Source: Trichostrongylus colubriformis
Taxonomy: Eukaryota; Nematoda; Chromadorea; Rhabditida; Trichostrongylidae
Direction of reading: 5' to 3'
DNA length: 64,000 bases
Assembly (NCBI GenBank): GCA_963978905.1
Contig: OZ022257.1
Coordinates: 12,670,509-12,734,508, forward strand
The notes below the pieces were generated by a model. That model made no database searches and was not told the DNA's origin. It saw nothing but the letters and a program-made list of their open reading frames with translations. A program made the position numbers and the translations under genes. Shown here piece after piece: positions 12,001-23,700 of the stretch. The first letter of the stretch is position 1; each line of letters opens with the position of its first letter.

Positions 12001-14287
12001 CGTGAAATGAGCTTTAAAAGCACTTTCCGCGATAATCGCACCAGCTATTTACCCTGCCGCTGCCGATGGACTCCCGGGTAATGTCAAGTATCCTTTGAGC
12101 AGTGCCACGAGGCCTCCTGGCAGCGTTAGACCTGCAGGAAGCAACTGCGACTCCACCCGACATTGGACGAAGCTTTCCAACGTGGCGTTCACGTGGGCCT
12201 GTGATTCTGCGATAAGATAAGATAAAGAAGAAATCCCAGTAGTGAACGAAACGTTCACTCAGGGTAACAGGTAATATCTCAAGGTTCCTCATGATACCAG
12301 CCAACGGGAACTGATTCAAAGAAAGACTCGTTTTCACGCGGTAATCTCGTACGAGTCAGATGTTAGGAGGCTTTATTTTTGCCATTTTCGGAGGCCTCTT
12401 TCGGATTTTTTTTTCGGGATATTCTTTAGCACCTCTAATCTCATAATTCAGCTCTTCAACCCATTCACGGTAATCGCGGAAAGTGCTTTTGAGTGTCGCT
12501 GCAATCCAAAATCAAAACCTGTCGCTCAGCGTGTACTGCGATGCTATGTAGATCTAACAAGACCAAGGTCTGCACGTACTCCATAAATAGACAATTAAGA
12601 AGCCGCTGATAGGAGAGTGCAGGTGTACGATTGATTTTAAAAAGGGGTGTCGTGTTGCAAATGGCTTGCAGAGCGTCTGCGAATTTTGCGAGCATTTTGA
12701 GGTATATACTCTAATAGCAACAGGGTCCTGATTACCGTAATGGTGAACGGATAAAGACATTGATAGTAGTAATGTGGGTATAACAGCTCCTAAAGTGGAT
12801 GACGCAAAGGAAAGCTAGGGGGTCTAAAAAGACTATATAAGGCGAAAATCCCAATTAGAAAGGGCGCTATAAGAGCCGTCCTTTTCAACAACTGCCACTT
12901 GTTTTAACCCAGCCCGCCCCTTTTTCGACTCGATCCACCCCTTTTGAGAAGCAACGAAGGAAAGGGAGGTCTCATTCCTCGGATTTTTGACCGTTTATTC
13001 CATTTTCGCTTCATCTTCGTACTATAAACACGCCGACCTTTCAATTGGTGATCTTCTCACATTCGGCCCGAATTACCCCTACCTCTCTGCCTTAAAAATA
13101 CAGATTTTATAAAAATGCTCAAATCAGATCCTATCGGCTCCTTTAATAAGCCCTTAACGATATGTGGTTTATTACTCACCTGAGATAAGAGAACTAATAA
13201 TAAGTGGGAGAATCATCATTTTCAACATCCTCATCAGTAGTTCTCCAGGAAAGCTTACCAGCATGATTGCCTATAAAATCCATTATGCAGATAGAAATTT
13301 GGCAGTATTCAACTATCACTACCCAAGGATTCATGAGCTGGGCAAAAAATGAATATCGCTGAAACTTTGCCTATAAAAGATTTTTGAGGACCGCTAATCA
13401 TGAGCACGACCTCCGTCTTCGGCGTTTATTTTGGTGCAATTGCACCAAAGTGGCTCAACTACTTTTCCTCACCAATTCTGTGCACAATGGCACTGTTAGC
13501 GCGCATAGCCACAAGTGAACAAGGCTGGCACCATCTTCGAGTCGTTCGGCTTGAAAATGATGCCAGCTTTGTTCGCATGTAGGTGTAGAGATGGAGCCAA
13601 GTAGCTGAGGTTGTCGCTTATTTCCTCGTGCAGTCTTGATATTATCTTACAATTATCATTCTGCACTTTTGAGCCTATATATTCGCTTAGGCCTTGGTGG
13701 GGAAGAGAAAGTCGCCCTCCTTGCCAAGGTTTGAGCAAAAACAGCTACAGCACCGCTGTAGGGATTCTAAATGACGTAAGGGCTCAGAATAAACATCATA
13801 TCCTTGCTAAGCACCGCAAAGAACCTTCTTGAGTAAAGCTTCAGCGACCATTTTGTGCAATGACACCAAATTAGCACCGACGCAAAAAGTGGATACCATA
13901 TTCACGATCAGCATCCCGAATGACTCCTATAGGCGAAATTTCAGCAAAATTATTTTTTAATCAAGTCGCGGTGCCTGGGGTAGCAATAATGTTATATCTA
14001 GAATATGACGAAAATTTAATTTTTTTTGATGAAAAAGAAGGGTAATTCGAGTGTCTTACGAAATTGTCCTCGTCACAAATGCATGAAAGTACTATGAAAT
14101 TTTGTACTAGAGTAAAAAAATGTGATTAGGTTTCCGGGATGAGGATACTTTGCAGGATACGGTAGGAGAAAACATGTACCTGTGGTGAGAGATGCGCCGA
14201 ACGAATGGCAAACCCTAGTAAAGCGCCAACAATCACGGACCCGATGGTCATCACCAACAGCAAATTTTTCCGGAGCCATGACACCAT
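3065..14287 (-). CDS. Sodium-coupled glutamate transporter (SLC1/EAAT, nematode GLT family)
   Basis: A membrane protein that clears glutamate or aspartate using sodium and potassium gradients. The exons, 5' to 3' on the minus strand, are 14287-14180, 13270-13180, 11684-11596, 10888-10770, 10668-10490, 7610-7484, 6954-6855, 6180-6047, 5992-5890, 5800-5709, 5647-5513, 3919-3795 and 3135-3065. All junctions keep phase and give 490 residues plus a stop. Exon 2 carries FPGELLMRM (TM2). Exon 5 is an extracellular loop with NDT and NGT glycosylation sites. HP1 has GTASSSATLP (about 310-320). The [10 protein letters not shown] motif is at about 347-356. HP2 has [11 protein letters not shown], and [12 protein letters not shown] lies at about 425-437. 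The potassium-coupling Glu in YEA and the carboxylate-binding Arg in DRIRTS mark a true glutamate carrier rather than a neutral amino-acid carrier. The 2.9-kb intron 5 holds a dead mariner. Which C. elegans glt gene is the orthologue cannot be told. Confidence 0.95.
3920..5512. other. Transporter intron 11 with repeat-like DNA
   Basis: This 1.6-kb intron contains no credible exon. The part from about 4235 to 4880 resembles the sequence at 12780-13030, which lies in intron 2 of the same gene: both have an ACTATATA..GGC(A/G)AA box, AAAATCCCA(T/A)TTA, a CGCCCCTTTTTTC-type C-rich run and GGTCTCATT. The two look like diverged copies of one dispersed repeat. Confidence 0.4.
8490..8735. repeat. Imperfect fold-back (palindromic) element
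   Basis: The left arm near 8490-8520 (GTGTACCCTTACGTCAGGATTTC) pairs with the right arm near 8700-8730 (GAAATCCTGACATAAGGGTACAC). The G+C-rich centre contains TAGCTCGC and CGCGTCGC-like words also seen in the fold-back at 56082-56338. It lies in intron 5 of the transporter and has no coding frame, so it fits a MITE. Confidence 0.55.
8780..8875. repeat. Fold-back MITE, family copy 1
   Basis: The arms GATAGGGTGTGGTCTATGGAC and CCGTGAACCACGCCCTTTAT are near inverse repeats. The same arms, better preserved, occur at 31402-31548 and 54005-54157, where they continue into CAGGCGCTTCG(A)AA. Here the right arm is cut off at the TA next to the mariner element starting at 8876, so mariner seems to have inserted into this copy. 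Confidence 0.6.
8876..9758 (-). mobile_element. Decayed, internally deleted mariner transposon
   Basis: The element is bounded by TA dinucleotides and inverted ends TTAGRYTGTTGCAAAATTAATTT, seen left at 8876 and, reverse-complemented, right at 9758. At about 880 bp it is shorter than a usual 1.3-kb mariner. The body encodes a broken transposase on the minus strand. It sits inside intron 5 of the glutamate transporter and abuts a fold-back element on its left. Confidence 0.88.
8984..9570 (-). pseudogene. Mariner transposase remnant
   Basis: An intact stretch of 138 residues runs from a [11 protein letters not shown] junction through the helix-turn-helix region ([18 protein letters not shown]) to [24 protein letters not shown] and the first catalytic aspartate block TVDEKWVLC. 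Upstream, FLHEFKLGH and [11 protein letters not shown] can be read in the same frame but are followed by two stop codons. Downstream, the frame collapses soon after DENASSKRF, and the second and third catalytic aspartate blocks are absent. The copy cannot make a working transposase. Confidence 0.88.
11685..13179. other. Transporter intron 2, repeat-containing
   Basis: There is no exon in this 1.5-kb intron. An open minus-strand frame at about 12014-12337 resembles no family I know and lacks matching splice phase. The 12780-13030 part shares blocks with 4235-4880. Confidence 0.4.
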
Positions 14288-14295
14288 CTAAAAAT
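14288..14295 (-). promoter_or_regulatory. Probable SL trans-splice acceptor of the transporter
   Basis: Reading on the minus strand, TTTTTAG sits directly before the start ATG at 14287. No upstream coding exon of matching phase is visible, so this acceptor most likely receives a spliced leader rather than an upstream exon. That is inference from nematode gene structure. Confidence 0.5.
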
Positions 14296-17200
14296 GAGCA
14301 TGGATTGAAGTTGAACCAACGGCGATTGTTTGCGAGTCATTCAGATTTCCTATGAAGCAGTAGTTCTCAAAGACGCCTACAGAAACCTTTGACGACGAAA
14401 ACAATGAGCGGACGTCTTTCATGGTGCTGGACGGTCAAACGACAGTCGACAGTCGAGGTTAGGCGTTGGTGAGACGATACTATATGTACGCGTGTATGTT
14501 AGCGCTTGGAGTACGGTAGTTAAAAATCGCAGCCGACTGGTGTCGAATGCTCTGAATAGGTGAAAGTGCTCGCTACGCCGCCGAAAAATATCATAACGTA
14601 CCACGGGTATGTCAGATTTTGATCTGTATGAAGGATGATAGCTGTCACAATGATTATAGGTTTTACCATCGAGGACTGGATCATGAAAAGAGGCGCATGA
14701 AAAGAGAGGATAGCGTGCTTGCCCCTCGAGTGGCGCGCATGGCGTGACGAGTCAATAAAAAATCGTCAAACGTCAATGGTCAATTTGTGGAGACGTATAT
14801 TAGAAAAAGGAAGACGTAGGGAAATGTGAACACGTAGCAAAGAAGTGGGCTTCCTACAAAATGAAATAGTTGTGAAATTTTTTTTAAATAATGGTTTATT
14901 TTTAAACATTCACATTCAATTTTTTTGCTTCGAGTTAAGTGACTAGTTAAAGCGATAACTGTTTGTTATAACTATTTAATCGATTGATTAAGTGCTCTAG
15001 AAGCTATTGAGATTCCTTTATTTATTGATAAGCTTTCGGCATCAATGCCTTCTTCAGTTCTCAAATTACAATACTTAACATACAAGCAACTGCATTATGG
15101 ATATACATCGAAACAAACCAGGACAGAGAAGGAGGGGGACCTGACGGCGTGCTGGTGAAAGCAAAGAATGAGACGCCGGTCTAACTCTGAGGCAGGAAGG
15201 GTGTTATTGCTGATTACGTTATGAGCCTCAAACGTTACGAACGATATGAGCCCCAACAATTATTTACTTGTTTGTGAAAAAAGTTGCTTCGGTTTCCGTT
15301 TCGCACGGGCTCTAGAAGGGAGCCAACTGAAGAAGAGTGTTCTCCCTTTGTGCTCATTTTTGCAAGACACAAGAACACATGCTCAAGATTATAATTATTA
15401 TCAGTCCGAAGAATGTAGGTACGTCAGCTCTTCTTCCCATTATAAAAATTATAAGCGTTTATCTGTGCTAGAGTTGTCGGCCTTGAACCATTTTTGTGGC
15501 TTCAAATGTCTTTTATTTGACTGCTTATGTCAACAGTCGTAAAAATGGAATCATTCGAGCCAAAAATGAAAATTCTATGACCCACTTGAGCTTTGCTATT
15601 TTCCGGCAGTAATAAAGTTTGGAATCGAATAACATAAAGAGTTGGCCATTGATGATCTCAGTTACTATATTTAATCACAAAGACGTATTACAGGTCTGAT
15701 AGCTACGGACCAACCCCTACAGGATGCGCCATGCATTAGCTTCCACTCGGAATTACATGATGCCGTAATGCTTGATTCATATTCCAAAAATTATATTTTG
15801 CGCTATAAAACACTTATGACTTCTGAAACGAATCTGTAAAATAGGCAAATTTTTTTTACACATTCATCAATTTTACGCATTCATCGATTAACTGCATAAA
15901 CCACATAGTTCAATCGCTATGAAAGGGATCCAGTAAATTTAACTGCCATAATATTCATATTATACACATTGTTTACGAAATCACGTGTTAGCTTGAGACA
16001 ATTATTGCAGTTTTTCCATAAATTTTATCGATAGCAATAAAATTACCTAACGTGCGTAGGTACATATGATTGTTAGCATGCACTGATATCAATTAGAACC
16101 GGTAGAGTGAATTATTTTGGAAAACTCTAAACTTCATATTTTTCCCATTAACCATTGCATAACAAGTGCAGGTACAGGATCAATCAGATGTGATATAGTA
16201 TTGGATTCATAGATTAGGTCACAGTGTTAGCCCCAGTAATTCAATGATACATTCTTGTGAAGTGTTCCTCATAACTTCTTTTCTTACCCAACGCCATGTT
16301 CTTTTTTGAAAAATATATAACTCAATAAGGAGTAAACCAGGTTGGCTTTGAGCACTGTAAACGAAGGTGTCAACTATGTTCACAAGTAAGGAAAAGCTAA
16401 TTAATCTTCTAAGTGGTACATATTGATAAGATAAGAATTATTTGCTACTAGTCAGTCTAATTGTGGGCATTCCTGGTTCTATGGAAGGGCATTTTCCACA
16501 AAAGATAGCGCTTATTGGATTAGAGAAATGAGGACAATGCGTGGAGAGATAAAACCCCTCATCCATCGCTGGAGTTGCTAATACACTAAAATGGTGATAT
16601 CCCTAAAAATGATTTATTTTGCTACTGCTGCCTAATTTCTACGTAATTATTGACTAACGAGCTTTTGGAAAGGTCGGTTAATCGGTCTAAAAAACGGTCA
16701 AAAAAGAGGTATTAAATGACGAAAAATAAGCCAACATTTTCTCAACCCAAAAGTCTACCCGCTCCGTTGGAAGTTCCTCGGATCAATCCCGAACCTAACC
16801 TTTTCTACACTGATAAGCACCACCAGATGCAATCGTTCTTTCCCTATTACTATTTACTTTTACTTCGCATTTATACAATAACTAAAACAATAATTTCATT
16901 TTTATCAAAAGAAAAGGATCTGTTAACATGAATTTTGGTTGCAACATGCATCAATAACTGATACAAATCTCACTGGCGATAGGCTAAAGTCGGATAAATC
17001 ACTCTAGTCCGCTGGTTCAATGGCGATTTACTTTTATTCAACATCGACTGAGTGATGAACCGGTTTTCAGGCACGTTTCGAATTTTCAAAATGACAGTTC
17101 TCATCGGCTCATGGTGCTAATGCCGTAGTTATGACACTGGACATAATACCGATGTGGATATGGATCAATATCTATCCAATGATAGAGACTAGATAAAAAA

Positions 17201-18324
17201 TAAATATTGCAATGGTTTTTAGGAGTACTACTCCAAATGATGATCAACAACCAAAAAGGAAATTTTTTTTGGGAGCAGGGGGGGGAGGACTTGTAAGGAG
17301 GAGTTAGCTTGGTTTCCTTTTAGCACGGGACCTTGAGCGGAAACCAAACAATCCTGAATATTTTCCCTCTGTGCTTTCCAATGGGAAGAAATGAAGACCG
17401 CAATCAAAACAAAACGAAGCGACTGGAAAGCGATAAGAAAGTGGCGGCGAAAGTGTGAAAGCAATTCTTATCACAAGATGACAGCTGCAGTAGTAGACCT
17501 TTGAAAGCCCCACCAAACATTGCTCTTGTTGTAGGGAAAACTCACCAGAAAAAAATCCCAAGGCTCTACAATTCATACATCATACATCGAGGGAAGTTTA
17601 ATAAGGAAGTTGGAAAATTTTGAAGCAAAATGATTCTTTAATCAATGGAAGAAATGAAATATAAATGTGAATTTAGCATATCGCATTGTTAACTCCCAGC
17701 TCCCTTCCCTCCCCACGCGTGACAAAGGCGTCGTGAAGAATTGGCAAACACATTTTTTGACAAACCCATTTTAAAATAACCATTTCTATCCTAGTATAGG
17801 GACCGGAATAATACAAATAAAGTACCCAATTGCACTGGCTGCCAACGCTGTGAAACCAGCCATGGTTTGTGAGAACGACTCCCAACCGCACACTTATCAC
17901 TAGGATTATCAGAAAAATAGTGTTGAGTAAATGGGATAATAAGGCTAAATTGCAGTAAGACCAGTCTTTATGTATGTGGAAACTGACTTTTTCGAACTTT
18001 GAAAGAAAACAAGTTTGTTCGTTTGACCTATGCGCAAGTCAATAAATCATTTCCCTCTCGGTCATCTTTACTGCTGCAAAAGTCCAGAAGAGAAAAAAGA
18101 AGAAAAAACAGAAAAGTGGTTTTGTGCAAACCAATCGATCACAGTATTACAGGGTAGAAATAAAGATAGGGAAAGAAAAAAAGAGGAAAAAATAAGGATA
18201 AAACCGAGTAAAAACCCGATAATAGTAACTGGAAAAAGGGAAAAGGGCCGAGCGTTAGCTGAAGAATTCTTATAAGTAGGACTCATTCAGTCCACTACAG
18301 AAGGTTGTATTTGCCGAAATGAAA
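14296..18324. other. Intergenic, no recognised gene
   Basis: A+T-rich DNA upstream of the transporter. It contains one Penelope-like tail motif at 15001-15240 and a fragment of a dispersed repeat (GGATGCGCCATGCATT) near 15722. A short hydrophobic minus-strand frame near 17775-17890 (contains MAGFTALAASAIGYF) reads like a membrane helix but has no partner exons. Confidence 0.45.
15001..15240 (-). repeat. Penelope-like tail, second subfamily, copy 1
   Basis: On the minus strand the stretch reads CTGAAGAAGGCATTGATGCC, then GAAAGC and ATCAATAAATAAA. A diverged copy stands at 61650-61880. The bodies share the CAAACAATTG/CAAGCAACTG, (A/G)CGGCG(T)G(G/C)T, GAAAA/GCAAAGAATG.GACG and GAGTCTCAAA blocks. 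The hairpin GGCAT..ATGCC flanked by CTGAAGA and GAAA recalls a hammerhead core. Confidence 0.5.
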
Positions 18325-18550
18325 CATTATCCGTGTGCTGCTTTGCCAAACGAGGTTTTAAGGTGGATCAGTTTCGACGTTTCGACCCTTTCGTTCGTCG
18401 TCTTCAGAAGCCCCGTGACCCACCGCGAGAGATAGTACGTCGCTACCGACTCCTGTTAGTATAATGTGCGAGAGGGTCGAAACGTCAGGCCGTTAATAAA
18501 ATTGATCCACCTAAAAACCTCGTTTGGCAAAGCAGCCCACGGATAATGTG
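18325..18550. repeat. Head-to-head fold-back of two Penelope-like tails
   Basis: The arms CATTATCCGTGTGCTGCTTT and its near inverse at 18525-18550 pair through GCCAAACGAGGTTTTAAGGTGGATCA. Each arm carries the TTTCGACCCTTTCG..CGTCGTCTTCAG core or its inverse GAGGGTCGAAACGTCAGGCC. The layout is that of two copies of the 881-1156 family joined tail to tail. Confidence 0.65.
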
Positions 18551-20139
18551 AACAACATGCCGAGGTTTCAAGAAGAGAGAACTCCGAGATAAAGCAGTTT
18601 TATGAAATGAGTGAGATCAAGAAAGAAAAGGGGAAGATTCAATCAGTTTAGAGAGCTGACTCCCATCCCCTCTATCCTGTTAGGATAATAAATAAAAGGG
18701 ACTGAACCTTAATGAAAAGGATCCGACACAGCAATTTTCGTTTCAAGATACTCTACAGTGATAGGAATCAAAAAAGCTTAGAAATCTTGTAAGCAAACCA
18801 GACAGACTATCGTCCAAATCAAAAACTTCAAAAAATCTCAAGGTTACAAAGCGTCACACAGCCATAGCGACGAGCGTTTCTATTTTCTTTCAAGCGGCTG
18901 TTGACAGTTGACATTTGGAGGCTATCGGTACAACCCGTGCAACATCTTTCTGAGGCAAGCTGTCTATGAGAATCTGTGAGGACTCCGACCTTTGGTCATG
19001 CCCATGTTGTTCTATGGAGAGACGGCGACTGCCCGTTTTTATTCACAAAAAGAGCTCGGTTAGCAGAGGACAAGCATGTGCATGCTATTCATTTTATAAT
19101 GCTTGCATAATAAATAAATGAATGGACTGAAGGACACGAAAATTAAGTGCATCTGGACATAAACTGTGTCTATCAAATTTCTCTTGTCTAGTGCAGTTCT
19201 TGATGAGCGTTCCAACGAAAAGGATAAATGACCGAGAGCGAGGTTAATTCAATACAAACGAAAATTTGAGGAAAAAGATCACTCGCGCTTAAGAATGGCA
19301 GCAAACAGTGATGTCCTTCGGTCAACATCGCCCGTTATCCTACCAGACAAAACATTAAACTGTATTCACAAGCGATTCTTCCCCAGTGTTTTCAATATTG
19401 AACTCCTCAAAAACCATGTAAGACTGTCCAATATTGAATTTAACTTAAAGCATTGGGGGTGTAAAAGTGATGATAGTGGATGCCAGAGCCATGATTTTCA
19501 GAGGAGGCAGGTGTCTGATACGTGGCGCATCCCCAAGGCGGACTAACGGTGTCTTACATCAGCTGGTTCAAACAAATCATTGTACGGGCAACCGTCACTC
19601 AAATGCTGCTACGATTCCGAATTAAGGTAGTATGCGTGGCTCATTAAAAGGGATTGATCATGGTTGAAATGCACGGCAACAATCTTTTGAACGATTAGTG
19701 TGACAAAAGACGTTTTCTTGGACATCTGACCTTGCCGTATGTTTTTTGCCTTTTAAAGACACCAAGGTCAGTTATTGTTTTCTGTGCTTCCTTTAAAGGA
19801 CAATACAGGATTTGAAGAAATAATGAAAACAAAAATAAACAGAAATGGAATTAGAAACAGATGCGAAGTTGGAAGCGCCATTCTTTTTCGGCTTGAAATG
19901 AATATCACTGCATTGGGATGTTTCAAAATGACATAAACTCAGAAAGGGCCCAACCCTTCCATGGTTAGTGAATCTCCCAGTCAGGAATCACCCACCCTTA
20001 TCAAATAATCAATAACAGGTAGGTTTTCGTTTGTAACGTGTGCAACCCTTCGAAAACTTGGAATGTGCTGTGTAAACTGTTTCTTCTCCTTCCTAGCACA
20101 AAAAGTCTACTTGAACTACGGAACGTCGAGCATCGTCTT
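18551..20139. other. Intergenic, nothing recognised
   Basis: No gene or clear mobile element can be supported here. Several short frames exist but lack splice context and family motifs. Confidence 0.4.
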
Positions 20140-20700
20140 CCATTTTATTATCTTACTAATGAGGTACATATTGACCGCAGTCCCAAGCAAGAAAGGGCAT
20201 TTTTTGCTTTCATTAGAGGAATCATCTACGAAAATTCCATGTTCCTCTCAAAATTTCCTTTCTAGACCAGTACATGAACAGGAAAAACGAAACCCAGTAA
20301 TTTCCTTTTTTCTTCGAAGTAGAAATCGAAAAACTGGAAGGACAGCAACTCGTTTTGATTTTGCCAAACAACCTTCCAGCAATTTTTTACAAGAAGTGAT
20401 TCATTCAAATTTCTGCGCCCAATTTTGCCGTTTTCTATTTTATTATCTTACTAATGGGGCACATATTGGCTGCAGTCCCAAGTGAGAAAGGGCATTTTTT
20501 GCTCTTATTAGAGGAGTCATTTACGGAAACTAGACCAGTACATGAACAGAAAAACGGAAAAAAGCCAGTACTTCACTTTTTTTTCGAAGTAGAAATCGAA
20601 AAACTGGAAGAACAGCAACTCGTTTCAATTTTGCCAAACAACCTTCCAGCAATTTTTTTACGAGAAGTGATTGATTCAAAATTCTGCGCCCAATTTTGCT
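20140..20700 (+). repeat. Tandem duplication, period about 297 bp
   Basis: Copy 1 (20140-20436) and copy 2 (20437-20700) are colinear. Both run from TTTTATTATCTTACTAATG through GCAGTCCCAAG and AAAGGGCATTTTTTGCT to GACCAGTACATGAACAG, GAAGTAGAAATCGAAAAACT and AACCTTCCAGCAATTTTTT. Small indels separate them. Downstream, 20750-20890 resembles 53860-54000 (GACG..TTTTGAGGAG, TCAGC.GGATT). Confidence 0.7.
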
Positions 20701-23700
20701 TCTCACTTTGCATTCCTGACCACGTGATTGTAGCCTCATTGTCTCTAAAGCCCTCCCTTCTCCGCCCACTCGGACGCCCCGCCCGTCAGGCACCTTTTTG
20801 AGGAGCCTATCTCAGCCGGATTCATGTTTTTCTCAAATGAAGCCTTGCAAGCGGCCCCTAATAGGCAAAAACAACATAAATATATGGACGAAGGAAGTAT
20901 TTGAATTTCACTGGACGACTCCTTTAGAGTCGAGTGGTATGTGGGCTCCCAGGTGGGCTGTAATCAGCCCTAAGGTCAGAAACAAAAGAGCGGGGTGAAA
21001 AAAAGATTTATCAAGTGAATTTGGCTTAGCAAACAAATATCTTATATATTCATCTCCCTCTGTCTTTTCAGCCCTGAGGCTATGGGAGAGGCTGATTATC
21101 GAAGCGTAATTCTTGATGAAATGTATAGACGCTTCCCATTATAAGCTGTTTTATGGTATTAATCGCAGCACCATGATATCCCACGATAAACCAAATGGCC
21201 AAATGACATGTGTAATGAAAAGTCAAGCGAGCAGTGGTCTTTAGGGCTTTGTGCTTCTATTCTCACTGGCCAGAGATCTATTTGAAACCCAGATTTCTCT
21301 TTACAGATACTCGACTCAGGAGAAAAGGAAAATTTTGTGTCCTCAAGTAAAAAAAAACGAAGTAAAGGGGCCATCTGGTAGCGGCGGACTACGTTTTTCG
21401 CGGATAAACTCTCCAGATAAACTGGTGAAACACACAAGACCGGCATATAGAGGTGCCTTATTTGATTTGATTTGGTTTTTTATTATAGAATCGATCCAAG
21501 TAGATAGACTGAAATATATTTCGTCAGTGATGAATGTCCCGCAAAAAAATCCAGAAATTCTGTGGATTACAAGGATAGATCGGTAAACATGGGCGTTGTG
21601 ATTGATGGGCGAAGGTTATGTCGACTGATCACAACCGAGAGGGTGGAGCTGGTTACGTGACAGCCAGCCTACCACTCCCATCCTTTGTAGTTCACTTTCG
21701 TGGAATTTTCTTATGAAAATTCGATGGTATTGAAATGATGCCAATAGAACGGCTATTGTTTGTTATTTGTTTTTACAACAGTAACATCACAAAAGTTGAA
21801 ACCGTGAAACAGCTTTTAAGTGGAAATGGAATAGTGGCAAGAAGCATCGCTGTACAAGATGTGATTCTGAAAAACGAATAATGATCGAAATGTTCCCACA
21901 AAAGATGTCCCTTTAGGCTTAGCCACCTTATTCTTTGGCAGTAGCATTATAGTCTAAGGAACAGCCTTATTTTCCTACGACATTGTAAAGCCACTGTTTA
22001 CGAGCCATCAAGAAATAAACAGTAAACAAACAAAACTAACTTGGTGTTCATTTAACATCCCAGGTAATTGCGCTTGCCAAGTTGTGAGCATTCAAATTAC
22101 AGAATAATACTGATGAAGGTGAAATGCATGGCTCAGACTATCGAAAAATTACATTATTCGATGTCAGCACCCGGAGTCACACCAAAATATTTTTTAACTT
22201 TGAAAAAGAAGCACAGCATCAATTTATATGATGTTTTACATAGCATTCATTACAGTAAACACCGCAATGTGGAACAGAGGACATGAGCTCCGCTTCTGCC
22301 TACTTGCCCTGTGCGAGGGTCAGCTTCTGTTCTGGTCAAGCAAGCGCCCGACTTCCTGGATTTCCTCCCCATGAGCGTTGAATTCATCGGGAAAAATAGA
22401 AGCATTGACATATACACGCGTCGGAATTTTGAAATTTTATTAAAAACAGGAAATTTTTTAAATAATAATTTATTTTAAAAAGTCGATCGATTATTTCTAT
22501 TATTTCGAATGTTTCTGGCGGCAAGGAGCAGCTTTATGAACGTTAAACTTAAACTGCCCAGAGATGCATTTTTCACTGCTTTGCCTCCACATGAGGTGTC
22601 ATTCTTATTGTGGTCTGTAAGAAAAACGGCGGAGGGGTCATTGGAAAGTTTTGCGGAGCAGTAGACAATTATGTTTTGTCTAACATTGATTTCGTAGATT
22701 TGTTCTTTGTTAGATAGTGATTGCCGGCGTGACTAGAATGATTTATGACCACACTTCACGAAGGTGATGTAGATCGCCACGAGATAGCGAGAAAGTCAAG
22801 GTAGGTTCCTTAAAAAAGGCAAACTCGAAATGCCGCCTATCAGAAAGGCTCTTTGATTTGTATTTCTGGGAATTCTCACAATTTGAAATCATTATCGACA
22901 TGAAGGGAATTTGAGAACATTTATTACATCATTCATAGAGAAAAGAATTGTGTAGAAATGCAAACTATCGAAAGAAATATCTTGTACAGGAAAACAGCAA
23001 CGCTCCATTTGTTGAACAGCGAAAATCATTAAAAACAGCAGGATATGTAAGGTATTGAAAGTTATTGAAATAACGATAAGGTATCAAAATTTAAAGATGA
23101 AAAAAATAAGGTGTTGAATTTCAATCGATTTTTCCTCTGTCAATGCCTTTTATTTCTCTTGAATGTCACTACTAAGCCGTGGGAAAATAGAAAAGTCATA
23201 CATAAAATACCCATTTTCGAAATTTCCACGATCTTTTCAGGAACTATGGAGCCATTCTCACTATTTTTAGCATCTATATTCCTTTCCTACTTTCATACCC
23301 TCCTTCTTGATAGTCAGAAGATCTTAGAAGGGGACTGTAAAAAAATCATCGCAAAGGGGTCGTTCGAGTGAGTTCCTCGACAGCTTCGTAATCCTTTTGC
23401 CCTGGTATACTTAGATGTTGCAAAATGATAGGAATAAATATTGCAGAAAAAACAGCAGCGACACATTTATAAAATGTCTTGAAAACAGATTGTGGTTGAA
23501 TAGAGCAGAGCTCTTTGTTTTTTAAATGGAGAGGTATCAGTGTTTGATTAGAGACCAGTATCAGTGTGTGTGTGGCATTTGTATGAGAAGAGTACTGAGT
23601 AAACACGAGAAATCGAACAGCCACAATATTTACGAAAACTTGGACGTGACATATGTTCAACGAGGCGAAGAGAGGTCAGCCCGAAAATTCAATCAAATCG

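Noticed and set aside
12014..12337. A nested gene inside transporter intron 2
   Set aside because: Two overlapping open minus-strand frames exist, but there is no family motif, no matching splice sites and no second exon.
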